In this document: piece after piece, positions 48,243 to 56,175 of the stretch | How positions within the stretch are numbered: the stretch's first letter is position 1 | Layout of the letters: each line of letters opens with the position of its first letter | Origin: Candidatus Rokuibacteriota bacterium | Lineage (GTDB): Bacteria > Methylomirabilota > Methylomirabilia > Rokubacteriales > CSP1-6 | Assembly: GCA_003220225.1 (NCBI GenBank) | Contig: QHRU01000058.1 | Span: 1 to 63,379, forward strand | Direction: 5' to 3' | DNA length: 63,379 bases | Program-made: the position numbers and the translations under genes | Notes under the pieces: generated by a model | Databases searched by the model: none | What the model was told of the DNA's origin: nothing | The model's input: only the letters and a program-made list of their open reading frames with translations

Positions 48243-50996
48243 TCAGGCGCGCGTCACGCGGACGGCGCAGACCTTGTACTCGGGGATTTTCGAGGAGGGG
48301 TCGAAGGCGGCGTTGGTGAGGAAGTTCGCCGCCGACTCGCCGAGCTTCACGAACGGCACGAAGATCGCGCCTGCCTTCACCGCCTCCGTCACGCGCGCGT
48401 AGCCGGTCAGCTCGCCGCGCCGGCTCTCCACGCGCAGCCGCGCGCCGTCGTCGACGCCGAGCCGGCGCGCGTCGCTCGGATGGATCGCGATCTCGAGCCG
48501 AGGCGCCAGCTCCATCAGTCCCTGCACCCGGCGCGTGAGCGTGCCGCCGTGCCAGTGGTAGAGGAGCCGGCCCGTGTTGAGCACGAACGGGTAGTCGGCG
48601 TCGGGCAGCTCCGCGGCCGTCTCGATCTGGCGCGCCGGGATGAAGCGGCCGCGGCCGCGTGGGAACGACTCGCCGTAGAGGTAGCGCGTGCCGGGATGCT
48701 CGGGAGTCGGGCACGGCCACTGCAGGCCGCCCTCGCGGTCGAGCCGTGCGTGCGAGAGGCCCGCGAGGAACGGGGTGAGGCGCGCCATCTCGTCGAAGAT
48801 CTCCGCCGCCCCCGGGTAATCGAACTGCGCGCCGACCTCGACGCCAACACGTCTCGCGACGCGCTTGGCCAGCTCCGCGGTGATCCACCAGTCGGGTCGC
48901 GCCTCGCCCGGCGGCGGCACCGCGGCACGCACGCGCTGGACGCGCCGCTCTGAGTTCGTGAACGTGCCTTCCTTCTCGGCGAAGGCCGCGGCGGGCAGGA
49001 AGACGTGCGCGCGCTCCGCCGTCTCGTGGAGGAAGAGATCCTGCACCAGGAGGAAGTCGAGCTGCTCGAGCGCTTTCTCGGCGTGATGCAGGTCGGGCTC
49101 GGACAGCAGCGGGTTCTCGCCGACCACGTACATCGCGCGCGTGGCGCCGGTGAGGCAGCCGTCCACCATCTCGGTGACGACGCGGCCGGCGCGTCCCGGT
49201 GGCCGCACACCCCAGGCGGCCTCGAAGCGCGCCAGGGTGTCGTCGACGTAGTGCTGATAGCCAGGCAGGTTCGTGGGGATGCAGCCGGCGTCGCCGCAGC
49301 CCTGGACGTTGTTCTGGCCGCGCAGCGGCGAGATGCCGCTGCCGGGGAAGCCCATCTGTCCGGCGACGAGGGAGAGGTTGAGAAGCGCGTGGGCGTTGTG
49401 GATGCCGTTCACGTGCTGGGTGATGCCCATGCCCCAGATGAGGCAGGAGCCCCGGGGGAGCTCCGAGGGGGGCGTAGCCCCCCTCGCTTGAAAGAGGTGC
49501 GGCTTCGCGTACCAGCGGGCGGCCTGGGCGATGTGGCGCGCGGGCACGCCGGTGACGCGCTCGGCGTAGTCCAGCGTGTACGTCTCGAGCGAACCGCGCC
49601 ACGCGTGGAAGCCCTCGGTGCGCTCGCGGATGAAGCGCTCGTCGTCGAGCCTCTCGTCGACGATCACGCGCGCCATCGCGTTGAAGAGGGCCACGTCGGT
49701 GCCGGGGCGCTGGGCGAGCCAGAGGTCGGCCTGGTCGCACAGCTCCACGCGCTTGGGGTTGACGACGATCAGGCGCGCGCCGCGGCTCACGGCACGACGA
49801 AAGCGGACGGCGATCACCGGGTGGTTCGCGGACGCGTCGGCGCCGACCACCATGAGGCAGCCCGCTTCTTCGTAGTCCTGGTACGAGTTGGACGTCGCGC
49901 CCGAGCCCATGGAGGCGAGCATCGCCTCTACCGAGGGCGAGTGGCAGAGGCGCGTGCAGTGGTCGACGTCGTTGGTCGCCATGACCACGCGGCAGAACTT
50001 CTGCACGAGGTAGCCGTCTTCGTTGGTGGCCTTGGCGCTGGCGAGCGCGCCGAAGCGGCCGCGGTGCTTCGCGAGGCCGTCGGCGGCGGCGTCGAGCGCC
50101 TCGTCCCAGCTCGCCTCGTGCCAGCGGCCGTCGCGCTTGATCATCGGTCGGGTGATCCGGTCGGGCGCGTGGACGAAACCGGTGGCGAAGCGTCCCTTCA
50201 CGCAGAGCATGCCGAGGCTCGAGCCGTTCCGGGGCACATCGTCGGCCATCAGCGCGAGGCGGCCGTCGTCGCGCACCTTCAGCTCGATCCCGCAGCCCAC
50301 GCCGCAGTAGGGGCAGGTGGTCGCGACCGTCCGGGCGATCTTGCCCGGCGCTTCCTTGGGCCGCAGCGCGCCCGTCGGGCACGTGGCCACGCACTGGCCG
50401 CACGACGTGCACACCGACGAGGACATCGGCCCGTCGCCGAAGACGCCGACCTTGGTGGCGTGGCCGCGGCCCAGAAGCGCGATGGCCCCGATCTGCTGGA
50501 CGTCGTCGCACGCGACGGCGCAGCGGCCGCAGAGGATGCAGGCGTCGCGGTCGAGGACGAAGAACGACTTGCTCGCGTCCTCGTCGTAGGCGTGCAGCGG
50601 CGCCCACGACGGCTCGAGCCGGCCGTGGCGGGCGGTGGCGTCGCCGAGCTGCCCGAAACCATTTCTGGCTGTTCGTGTGAGGGGGGCTACGCCCCCCTCG
50701 TACTCCCCCGGGGGCGTCAGCATCGAGAGCGTCAGGTCGAGCACCATCGAGCGCACGCGCACGACCTCGGGATGCTGCGTGTCCACGACCATGCCGTCGC
50801 GCGCGGGCAGGTGGCAGGCGGCCGGCGTCCCACGCTGCCCCTCGACGTGGACGAGACACGTGCGGCACGCGCCGAGCGGCGCGCGATCGGGATCCTTGCA
50901 GAGCTGTGGCAGCGCGAGGCCCAGGCGATTGACGGCGTCGAGGACCGTGGCCCCGGCGGCCAGCTCGACGCGGCGTCCGTCGACGGTGACGATCAT
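48243..50996 (-). CDS. fdhA: NAD-dependent formate dehydrogenase alpha subunit
   Basis: A 917-residue cytoplasmic enzyme oxidising formate to CO2. Order: [2Fe-2S] ferredoxin domain (C33, C44, C47, C61), two [4Fe-4S] ferredoxin motifs (CILCGRCAVAC, CTSCGQCVATC, residues ~153-206), the molybdopterin [4Fe-4S] motif C228-x2-C231-x3-C235, Mo ligand C351 in RLCHSPSVEAM (Cys, not Sec), and a C-terminal molydop-binding domain. Two short inserts, residues ~94-108 and ~500-515, are encoded by family 1 palindromic repeats in opposite orientation, both in frame. It forms an operon with the NuoE/F-type subunit 7 nt upstream. Confidence 0.92.
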   Translation of the reverse strand: MIVTVDGRRVELAAGATVLDAVNRLGLALPQLCKDPDRAPLGACRTCLVHVEGQRGTPAACHLPARDGMVVDTQHPEVVRVRSMVLDLTLSMLTPPGEYEGGVAPLTRTARNGFGQLGDATARHGRLEPSWAPLHAYDEDASKSFFVLDRDACILCGRCAVACDDVQQIGAIALLGRGHATKVGVFGDGPMSSSVCTSCGQCVATCPTGALRPKEAPGKIARTVATTCPYCGVGCGIELKVRDDGRLALMADDVPRNGSSLGMLCVKGRFATGFVHAPDRITRPMIKRDGRWHEASWDEALDAAADGLAKHRGRFGALASAKATNEDGYLVQKFCRVVMATNDVDHCTRLCHSPSVEAMLASMGSGATSNSYQDYEEAGCLMVVGADASANHPVIAVRFRRAVSRGARLIVVNPKRVELCDQADLWLAQRPGTDVALFNAMARVIVDERLDDERFIRERTEGFHAWRGSLETYTLDYAERVTGVPARHIAQAARWYAKPHLFQARGATPPSELPRGSCLIWGMGITQHVNGIHNAHALLNLSLVAGQMGFPGSGISPLRGQNNVQGCGDAGCIPTNLPGYQHYVDDTLARFEAAWGVRPPGRAGRVVTEMVDGCLTGATRAMYVVGENPLLSEPDLHHAEKALEQLDFLLVQDLFLHETAERAHVFLPAAAFAEKEGTFTNSERRVQRVRAAVPPPGEARPDWWITAELAKRVARRVGVEVGAQFDYPGAAEIFDEMARLTPFLAGLSHARLDREGGLQWPCPTPEHPGTRYLYGESFPRGRGRFIPARQIETAAELPDADYPFVLNTGRLLYHWHGGTLTRRVQGLMELAPRLEIAIHPSDARRLGVDDGARLRVESRRGELTGYARVTEAVKAGAIFVPFVKLGESAANFLTNAAFDPSSKIPEYKVCAVRVTRA
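49451..49493 (+). repeat. Palindromic repeat family 1 (copy B) inside fdhA
   Basis: CCCGGGGGAGCTC, then the hairpin GAGGGGGGC-GTA-GCCCCCCTC and GCTTGAAA; near-identical to 29556-29597. Read on the fdhA strand it encodes FQARGATPPSELPRG between YAKPH and the conserved CLIWGMG, where related dehydrogenases have only a few residues. Confidence 0.8.
50674..50714 (-). repeat. Palindromic repeat family 1 (copy C) inside fdhA
   Basis: On the minus strand this reads CCCGGGGGAGTAC, hairpin GAGGGGGGC-GTA-GCCCCCCTC and ACACGAA. It has the opposite orientation to copy B relative to the gene. It encodes TPPGEYEGGVAPLTR after the conserved DLTLSML of the ferredoxin-domain linker. The frame is kept. Confidence 0.8.
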
Positions 50997-51003
50997 GCGC
51001 GCC

Positions 51004-53049
51004 TCATGATACGCCGAACTCCCGGGGGAACTCCGCGAGCCCCGAGAGCACGGCGAGGGGCGCCGCCTGGCCGAGGCCGCAGAGCGACGCGAGCTGGACC
51101 GTCTCCGCCAGCGCCTGCACCCGCGCCACGTCGATCTCGGGCTCGTCGAGCAGCGCGAGCATCCGCGCTGTCCCCTCGCGGCACGGCGTGCACTTGCCGC
51201 ACGACTCTCGCGCGTTGAACGCCAGCAGCGTGCGCACGGCCGCGGGCACGGCCGCCGCGTCGCCCAGCGCGACCACGCCGCCCGTCCCCGGGTTGACGGC
51301 GCCGCGCGGGATCAGCGGCTCGTCGAACTGGCGCGGGTGGACGACGCTGCCCGACGGTCCGCCGATCACGGCGGCGCCGACCGGTGTCTCGCCGCCGCCG
51401 CCGACGTCCTCGATCAGCGTGCGCAGCGTGCAGCCGACCTCCATCTCGACGACGCCGGGCCGCTTGAGGTTTCCGGAGAGGCCGAACAGCTTCGTTCCGC
51501 GGCCACCGCCGAGCGCGGCGAAGGCGGCGCCGCCCCGCGCGACGATCGGCACCACGGCGAAGAGCGTCTCGACGTTGTTGATGGCGGTGGGCTTGCCGAA
51601 GAGCCCGGACTCCACCGGGAAGGGCGGCCGCGTGCGCGGCATCGCCCGCTGGCCCTCGAGCGACTCCAGCAGCGCCGTCTCCTCGCCGAGCACGAAGCCG
51701 CCGGCGCCCCGGCGGATCTCGACCGCGAGCGACAGCTCGGAGCCGAGCACGCGCTCGCCGATCAGTCCCCACTGACGCGCCTGGCCGAGCGCCACCGCCA
51801 GCCGCTCGGCGGCGAGCTCGGCCTCGCCGTGGATATAGAGGATGGTGCGCGAGGCGCCGGTCGCGTAGGCGGCGATCAGCGACGCCTCCAGCAAGCGGTG
51901 GGGGTCGCCTTCCATCAGGTGGCGATCCTTGAAGATGCCGGGCTCGCCCTCCTCGCCGTTGACCACGAGGTACTTCGGCGAGCCGGCGGCTGCGCGACAC
52001 CCCGACCACTTCACCGCCGTCTGGAAGTACGCGCCGCCGCGGCCGGCCAGCCCCGCCGCGCGGACTTCCTCGATCACCGCCTCCGGCCGCCCCTCCTCCA
52101 GCACGCGCGCAAGCGTGCCGTAGGTCCCGTGGCGGAACGCGTCGGCGATGTCGTAGGGATCGGCGAGGCCGCAGCGCTCGGTGAGCACGCGGCGCTGCGC
52201 CGCCATCCAGTCGGGCCCGGCGGCGAAGTCGCGCTCCGCCATGTTGGCGGCGAGCGCGTTGAGCAGGCGCGGGACGGCCTCAGGCGTGACGCGCGCGGCC
52301 GTGATCGGCGGCTTGCCGTCGCGCAGCGCCTCGACGATCGGGGCGGCCCAGCACATACCGTTGCAGCCCGCGGCGACGACGGTCCACGCCAGGCCGCGCC
52401 GCTGGACCTCGACGCGCAGCGCCTCGAGCGTCTCGCCCGCGCCCACGGCGAGGCCGCACGTGCCGACGCCGACGGCGAGCCGGGCGCCGGTGCGCCGCCG
52501 CTCGGCCTCGCGCCGGAGCATCGTGAAGCGCGCGCCGGGCGAGCCGGAGGACGGCGGCGTGGCCGGCGGCCCCCCGCGGCCGGTGAGCGGCGGCGGAATC
52601 CGATGCGCGGCCGGCGCGTCGAGCAGCGCGTCGAGCACGGCGTCGGTCACGCGGCCGCGATCGGCGTGGTCGGCCTCGACCACGGGCGCCACCGCGCACG
52701 CGAACGCGCAGTCCATCGCCTCCAGGGTCAGCGCGCCGTCGCGCGTCGTCTCGCCGGCGCGGATCCCGAGCCGCCGCTCGCAGCGCTCGAGCAGGCGCTC
52801 GCCGCCGCGCGCGACGCAGGCGACGCCGGTGCACACGCGCACGACGCGCCGGCCCGGCTTCGCCAGGCGCAGCTCCGGGTAGTGGCTGGCGACGCCCCAG
52901 ACCTCGCTCGCGGGCACGCGCACGTGGGCGGCGACGGTCGCCAGCGTCTCGGGCGAGAGCCAGCCCTCGGCGCGCTGAGCGGCCTGCAGCGCGGGCAGGA
53001 GCCAGGTCCGCTCGCGCGGAAACTGCGACAACGCTTCGCCGACGGGCAT
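51004..53049 (-). CDS. fdhB: Formate dehydrogenase beta/gamma fusion (NuoE-NuoF type, NADH-forming)
   Basis: A 681-residue fusion. Residues ~1-140 are NuoE-like ([2Fe-2S] Cys in RVCTGVACVARGG and CAFACAVAPVV). Residues ~175-250 are the second thioredoxin-like [2Fe-2S] domain (GVGTCGLAVGAG, AGCNGMCWAAP). The rest is the NuoF flavoprotein with the FMN/NAD site (GRGGAYFQTAVKWSG, VNGEEGEPG) and the [4Fe-4S] motif SCGKCTPCREGT. It passes electrons from FdhA to NAD. ATG 53049. A ferredoxin-like NuoG C-terminal piece is absent. Confidence 0.9.
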   Translation of the reverse strand: MPVGEALSQFPRERTWLLPALQAAQRAEGWLSPETLATVAAHVRVPASEVWGVASHYPELRLAKPGRRVVRVCTGVACVARGGERLLERCERRLGIRAGETTRDGALTLEAMDCAFACAVAPVVEADHADRGRVTDAVLDALLDAPAAHRIPPPLTGRGGPPATPPSSGSPGARFTMLRREAERRRTGARLAVGVGTCGLAVGAGETLEALRVEVQRRGLAWTVVAAGCNGMCWAAPIVEALRDGKPPITAARVTPEAVPRLLNALAANMAERDFAAGPDWMAAQRRVLTERCGLADPYDIADAFRHGTYGTLARVLEEGRPEAVIEEVRAAGLAGRGGAYFQTAVKWSGCRAAAGSPKYLVVNGEEGEPGIFKDRHLMEGDPHRLLEASLIAAYATGASRTILYIHGEAELAAERLAVALGQARQWGLIGERVLGSELSLAVEIRRGAGGFVLGEETALLESLEGQRAMPRTRPPFPVESGLFGKPTAINNVETLFAVVPIVARGGAAFAALGGGRGTKLFGLSGNLKRPGVVEMEVGCTLRTLIEDVGGGGETPVGAAVIGGPSGSVVHPRQFDEPLIPRGAVNPGTGGVVALGDAAAVPAAVRTLLAFNARESCGKCTPCREGTARMLALLDEPEIDVARVQALAETVQLASLCGLGQAAPLAVLSGLAEFPREFGVS

Positions 53050-53082
53050 GTGTCCCGTCAGCGTATCACCGTCGGCGCGGTT

Positions 53083-54228
53083 TCAGCGCTCGAGCGAGTC
53101 CAGGAACGCCTTCAGCGTCGGCCCCCACTTGGCCCACTCGGGACCGCTCGCGCCGTGGCCGAAGTCGCTGTCGATCTCGAAATACTTCGCGTCGACGCCC
53201 GCCTTCGCGAGCTTGTCCATCACGTCGGGCGCGATCGCTGGCGGAAAGAGCGTGTCGGTGCGCGAGAGCACGTAGAGCACTCTCGCGCGGATCTTGCCGA
53301 ACTCCGGCTCCGTGTCGAAGGTCTCGAGCGCGCGCCGCAGCGCCACCATCGAGTTCGGGTCGAACTCCCGGGCCCAGCCCTCGGCCCTCTGGCGGATGAA
53401 CGCCTCACGCTGGGTCCGGTCGGGATACGCCGCCGCGTACATCTCGTTGGCGCCGTAGCGCAGGAGCGTCTCGTACCGCAGCTCCGTCATCGTCGCCACG
53501 ATTCCGCCGCGCTCGTAGTGCCAGCCGCCGTTCCAGTTCGGATCCTTCGCGAAGCGATCGGTCAGCTCGTTGGTGGACCGCGTTCGGGCGCTCGGCTTCG
53601 TCACCACGGGCACGACGCCGAGCATGAGGTCCGGATACGTCACGGCCCACTGGAAGGCCTGGTAGCCGCCGTACGACGGGCCGGCGACGGCGACGAGGCG
53701 GTTGACACCCAGCGCCGAGAGCAGCACGCGCTGCGCCTCGACGATGTCGCGCATGGTGATCGCCGGGAAGTCGGGGCCGTAGCGCTTGCCCGTCGCCGGG
53801 TCGATCGAGGCGGGCGCCGTCGAGCCGTACGAGGACCCGAGCACGTTCGACGCGACGACGAAGTAGCGGTTGGTGTCGATGGCCTTGCCGGGACCGATCA
53901 GCCCGTCCCACCAGCCCGGCACGCCGTCGCTCGGCGAGTATTTGCCGGCGGCGTGGCCACTGGACGTGCCGCCGTGGGTGATGAGGATCGCGTTGCGCCC
54001 ATCGGGTGCCAGGCGCCCGTACGTCTCGTAGGCCAGGGCCATCTCCGGCAGCACGCGCCCGCTCTGCAGGCGGAAGCCGTACGCCGTGAACGTGCGCTTG
54101 ACGACGGCGTCGAGCGGGCCGCTGTCGGCGACGAGCGCCGAGCCGTTGCCGCGCGGCGGGGCGGCGGTGGTGCAGCCGGCGAGACCGATGACGAACGCGA
54201 GGAGCAGGACGAGCAGGCGTCTGGCCAT
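53083..54228 (-). CDS. Exported alpha/beta hydrolase lipoprotein, homoserine O-acetyltransferase-like
   Basis: A 381-residue protein with a lipobox (VIGLAGC) after a short signal peptide and a MetX-like alpha/beta-hydrolase domain: ALAYETYGRLAPDGRNAILITHG, VVASNVLGSSYGSTAP, nucleophile motif GPSYGGYQAFQWA and a C-terminal His near DFGHGAS. True MetX is cytoplasmic, so the export signal points to an esterase or acyltransferase acting outside. The ATG at 54228 has AGGGGG upstream. Confidence 0.83.
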   Translation of the reverse strand: MARRLLVLLLAFVIGLAGCTTAAPPRGNGSALVADSGPLDAVVKRTFTAYGFRLQSGRVLPEMALAYETYGRLAPDGRNAILITHGGTSSGHAAGKYSPSDGVPGWWDGLIGPGKAIDTNRYFVVASNVLGSSYGSTAPASIDPATGKRYGPDFPAITMRDIVEAQRVLLSALGVNRLVAVAGPSYGGYQAFQWAVTYPDLMLGVVPVVTKPSARTRSTNELTDRFAKDPNWNGGWHYERGGIVATMTELRYETLLRYGANEMYAAAYPDRTQREAFIRQRAEGWAREFDPNSMVALRRALETFDTEPEFGKIRARVLYVLSRTDTLFPPAIAPDVMDKLAKAGVDAKYFEIDSDFGHGASGPEWAKWGPTLKAFLDSLER

Positions 54229-54320
54229 GGCGAGCCCCCTCTGGTGGACCGCGCGCAGAGCATCACGCCGGCCGACGGCATGCGCAAGAGGCAACGGTTG
54301 CTGGTGGGCTGAGTGGGCGG

Positions 54321-54479
54321 CTAGGCGTGACGGGGAGCGCCGTCGTCGAGCAGCGCCTCGACTTCGCGGGTGAGGTGCTTCATTTCGCGGAGTCCCCTGC
54401 GCATGTCGCGCATTACCCAGAGAAAAAATCCGAACAGCGTGACGAAGCCGGCAACGAGGGCGATCAGTAAGCCGACCAT
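54321..54479 (-). CDS. Small membrane protein with one TM helix
   Basis: 52 residues: a helix (GLLIALVAGFVTLFGFFLWV) then an amphipathic charged tail (RGLREMKHLTREVEALLDD). Typical of phage-shock or septation-type small anchors in general layout only. No strong ribosome site. About 130 nt upstream hold no gene that I can support. Confidence 0.55.
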   Translation of the reverse strand: MVGLLIALVAGFVTLFGFFLWVMRDMRRGLREMKHLTREVEALLDDGAPRHA

Positions 54480-54610
54480 CGTTACTTGCGCAGCTTGCCA
54501 GTTTCTTGAACGACGAGGGTAGCGACCGCGCGGGTCATCCGCTGCACGGCGACCATGCACCAGTGTGCTCGCGCCGTCGTCACGATGTCAACGTCGCCGC
54601 GCGGATACGG

Positions 54611-55309
54611 CTACGCGACGCCGACGTGGAGCGCGATCGTGCCGAAGCCGAAGCGGCGATAGCGTACGCCGCGCAGACCCGCGCGGCGCATCGCCTCGGC
54701 CATGCCGGGCGGGCTCGCGAAGCGCTCGACCGATTCGGGCAGGTAGGTGTACGCCGCGCGGTCGCCGGCGACGAGCGCGCCCATGAGCGGCACGATGCGG
54801 TGGAAGTAGAGGCCGAACACGCGATCCCAGCCGGGTACCCGCGGCCGTGTGATGTCGAGCGTGACGACGAGGCCGCCGGGCATGGCGACGCGCCGCATCT
54901 CGGCGAGGCCGCGCGCGAGCTCGGTGAGGTTGCGTACGAGGAAGGCCGAGGTCACCGCGGCGAACGTGCGGTCGCGGAAGGGCAGGGTGAGCGCGTCGGC
55001 GGCCAGCAGGCACACGCGCGTCTCGCGGCGCCGCGCGAGCTTGGCGCGCGCCTGCCGGAGCATCCCCTCGGAGAAATCGGCGCCGACCACCGTCGAGGCC
55101 GACCGCATCGCCCGCACGGCCAGCGCGAGGTCGCCGGTGCCGGTGGCGAGGTCGAGCACGGGGCCCGGCGGCGCGGCGACGACGGCCTCCGCGGCCAGCC
55201 GCCGCCACGCGTGGTGGCGGCCGCCCGTCATGACCGTGTTCATGACGTCGTAACGTCGCGCGATGCGCGTGAACATCTCGCGCACCCGCGCCGCATCCGG
55301 GTCTACCAC
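54611..55309 (-). CDS. ubiE: Demethylmenaquinone/ubiquinone C-methyltransferase
   Basis: A 232-residue SAM-dependent methyltransferase. It has the UbiE-type N-terminus (VREMFTRIARRYDVMNTVMTGG), SAM motif VLDLATGTGDLAL, GADFSEGMLRQA, and the second UbiE signature near LVVTLDITRPRVPGWDRVF. It methylates the quinone ring at the end of (mena)quinone synthesis. It lies 7 nt after ubiA and the three Ubi genes form one minus-strand operon. Confidence 0.9.
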   Translation of the reverse strand: MVDPDAARVREMFTRIARRYDVMNTVMTGGRHHAWRRLAAEAVVAAPPGPVLDLATGTGDLALAVRAMRSASTVVGADFSEGMLRQARAKLARRRETRVCLLAADALTLPFRDRTFAAVTSAFLVRNLTELARGLAEMRRVAMPGGLVVTLDITRPRVPGWDRVFGLYFHRIVPLMGALVAGDRAAYTYLPESVERFASPPGMAEAMRRAGLRGVRYRRFGFGTIALHVGVA

Positions 55310-55316
55310 GTGCGTG

Positions 55317-56147
55317 CTACCACCAGAGCCCGCCGACGACCGACGCCAGGACGATCACCGCGATGTAGCCGTTGACGTTGAAGAAGGCGACGTCGAGGCC
55401 GGAGAGGTCGCCCGGGCTCACGAGCGAGTGCTCGTAGACGAGCAGCGCGACCACCACGAGCCAGCCGACCCAGAAGAGCGGACCGAGCGCCAGCATCACG
55501 CCCAGCAGCGCGAACGCCGCCGCCGTCAGGGCGTGGCAGACCCGCGCCGTGCGGAGCGCCGCGGCGATCCCGAAGCGCGCGGGCACGGAGTGCAGGCCGT
55601 GCGCGCGGTCGAACGCCACGTCCTGACAGGCGTAGATGAGATCGAAGCCCGCGATCCACACGGTCAGCGCGAACCACAGCACGAGCACCGGCGCGTCGAA
55701 CCGCGCGCGCACGGCGATCCAGCCGCCGGCGGCCGCGATGCCGTCGGTGAAGCCGAGGATCCAGTGCGACGTCCACGTGAAGCGCTTGGTGTAGTTGTAG
55801 CCGACGAGGAAGACGAGGGCGAGCGGCGCCAGGGCCAGACAGAGAGGGTTCAGCCGCCAGGCGGCGACGAGCAGCAACAGCGCGCCGCCGATGGCCAGCG
55901 CGCGCACCTCGCCGACGCGCAGGAGGCCGCGCGGCAGATGACGCGCCGCGGTCCGCGGGTTGGCGGCGTCGATCCAGCGGTCCACCACGCGGTTGGTGGC
56001 CATCGCGCACGTGCGCGCGCCGACCATGGCCGCGGTGACCCAGGCGACGGCGTGCCAGCCCGGCCAGCCGCCGGCGGCCAGGACCATGGCGATGTAGGCG
56101 AAGGGGAGCGCGAAGATCGTGTGCTCGAACTTGATGGCGTCGAGCAG
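55317..56147 (-). CDS. ubiA: UbiA-type aromatic prenyltransferase
   Basis: About 276 residues with eight or nine helices and both Asp-rich motifs of the UbiA fold: NRVVDRWIDAANPRT and DLIYACQDVAFDRAHG. It attaches the polyprenyl tail to the aromatic head group; with UbiD and UbiE it serves quinone synthesis (MqnP role in a futalosine pathway is possible). The conserved IKFEHTIFALPFAY lies before the first ATG (56087), so the start must be further up. No ATG, GTG or TTG is available in that stretch; CTG at 56147 is my best guess, 28 nt after the UbiD stop. Confidence 0.85.
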   Translation of the reverse strand: MLDAIKFEHTIFALPFAYIAMVLAAGGWPGWHAVAWVTAAMVGARTCAMATNRVVDRWIDAANPRTAARHLPRGLLRVGEVRALAIGGALLLLVAAWRLNPLCLALAPLALVFLVGYNYTKRFTWTSHWILGFTDGIAAAGGWIAVRARFDAPVLVLWFALTVWIAGFDLIYACQDVAFDRAHGLHSVPARFGIAAALRTARVCHALTAAAFALLGVMLALGPLFWVGWLVVVALLVYEHSLVSPGDLSGLDVAFFNVNGYIAVIVLASVVGGLWW

Positions 56148-56175
56148 GTGTCGCGCCCGGCTCCCGCGCGGCGTC

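Noticed and set aside
49942-49944. Selenocysteine at the formate dehydrogenase active site
   Set aside because: The Mo-ligand codon (residue 351, RLCHSPSV) is a Cys codon, so this enzyme is the Cys form.
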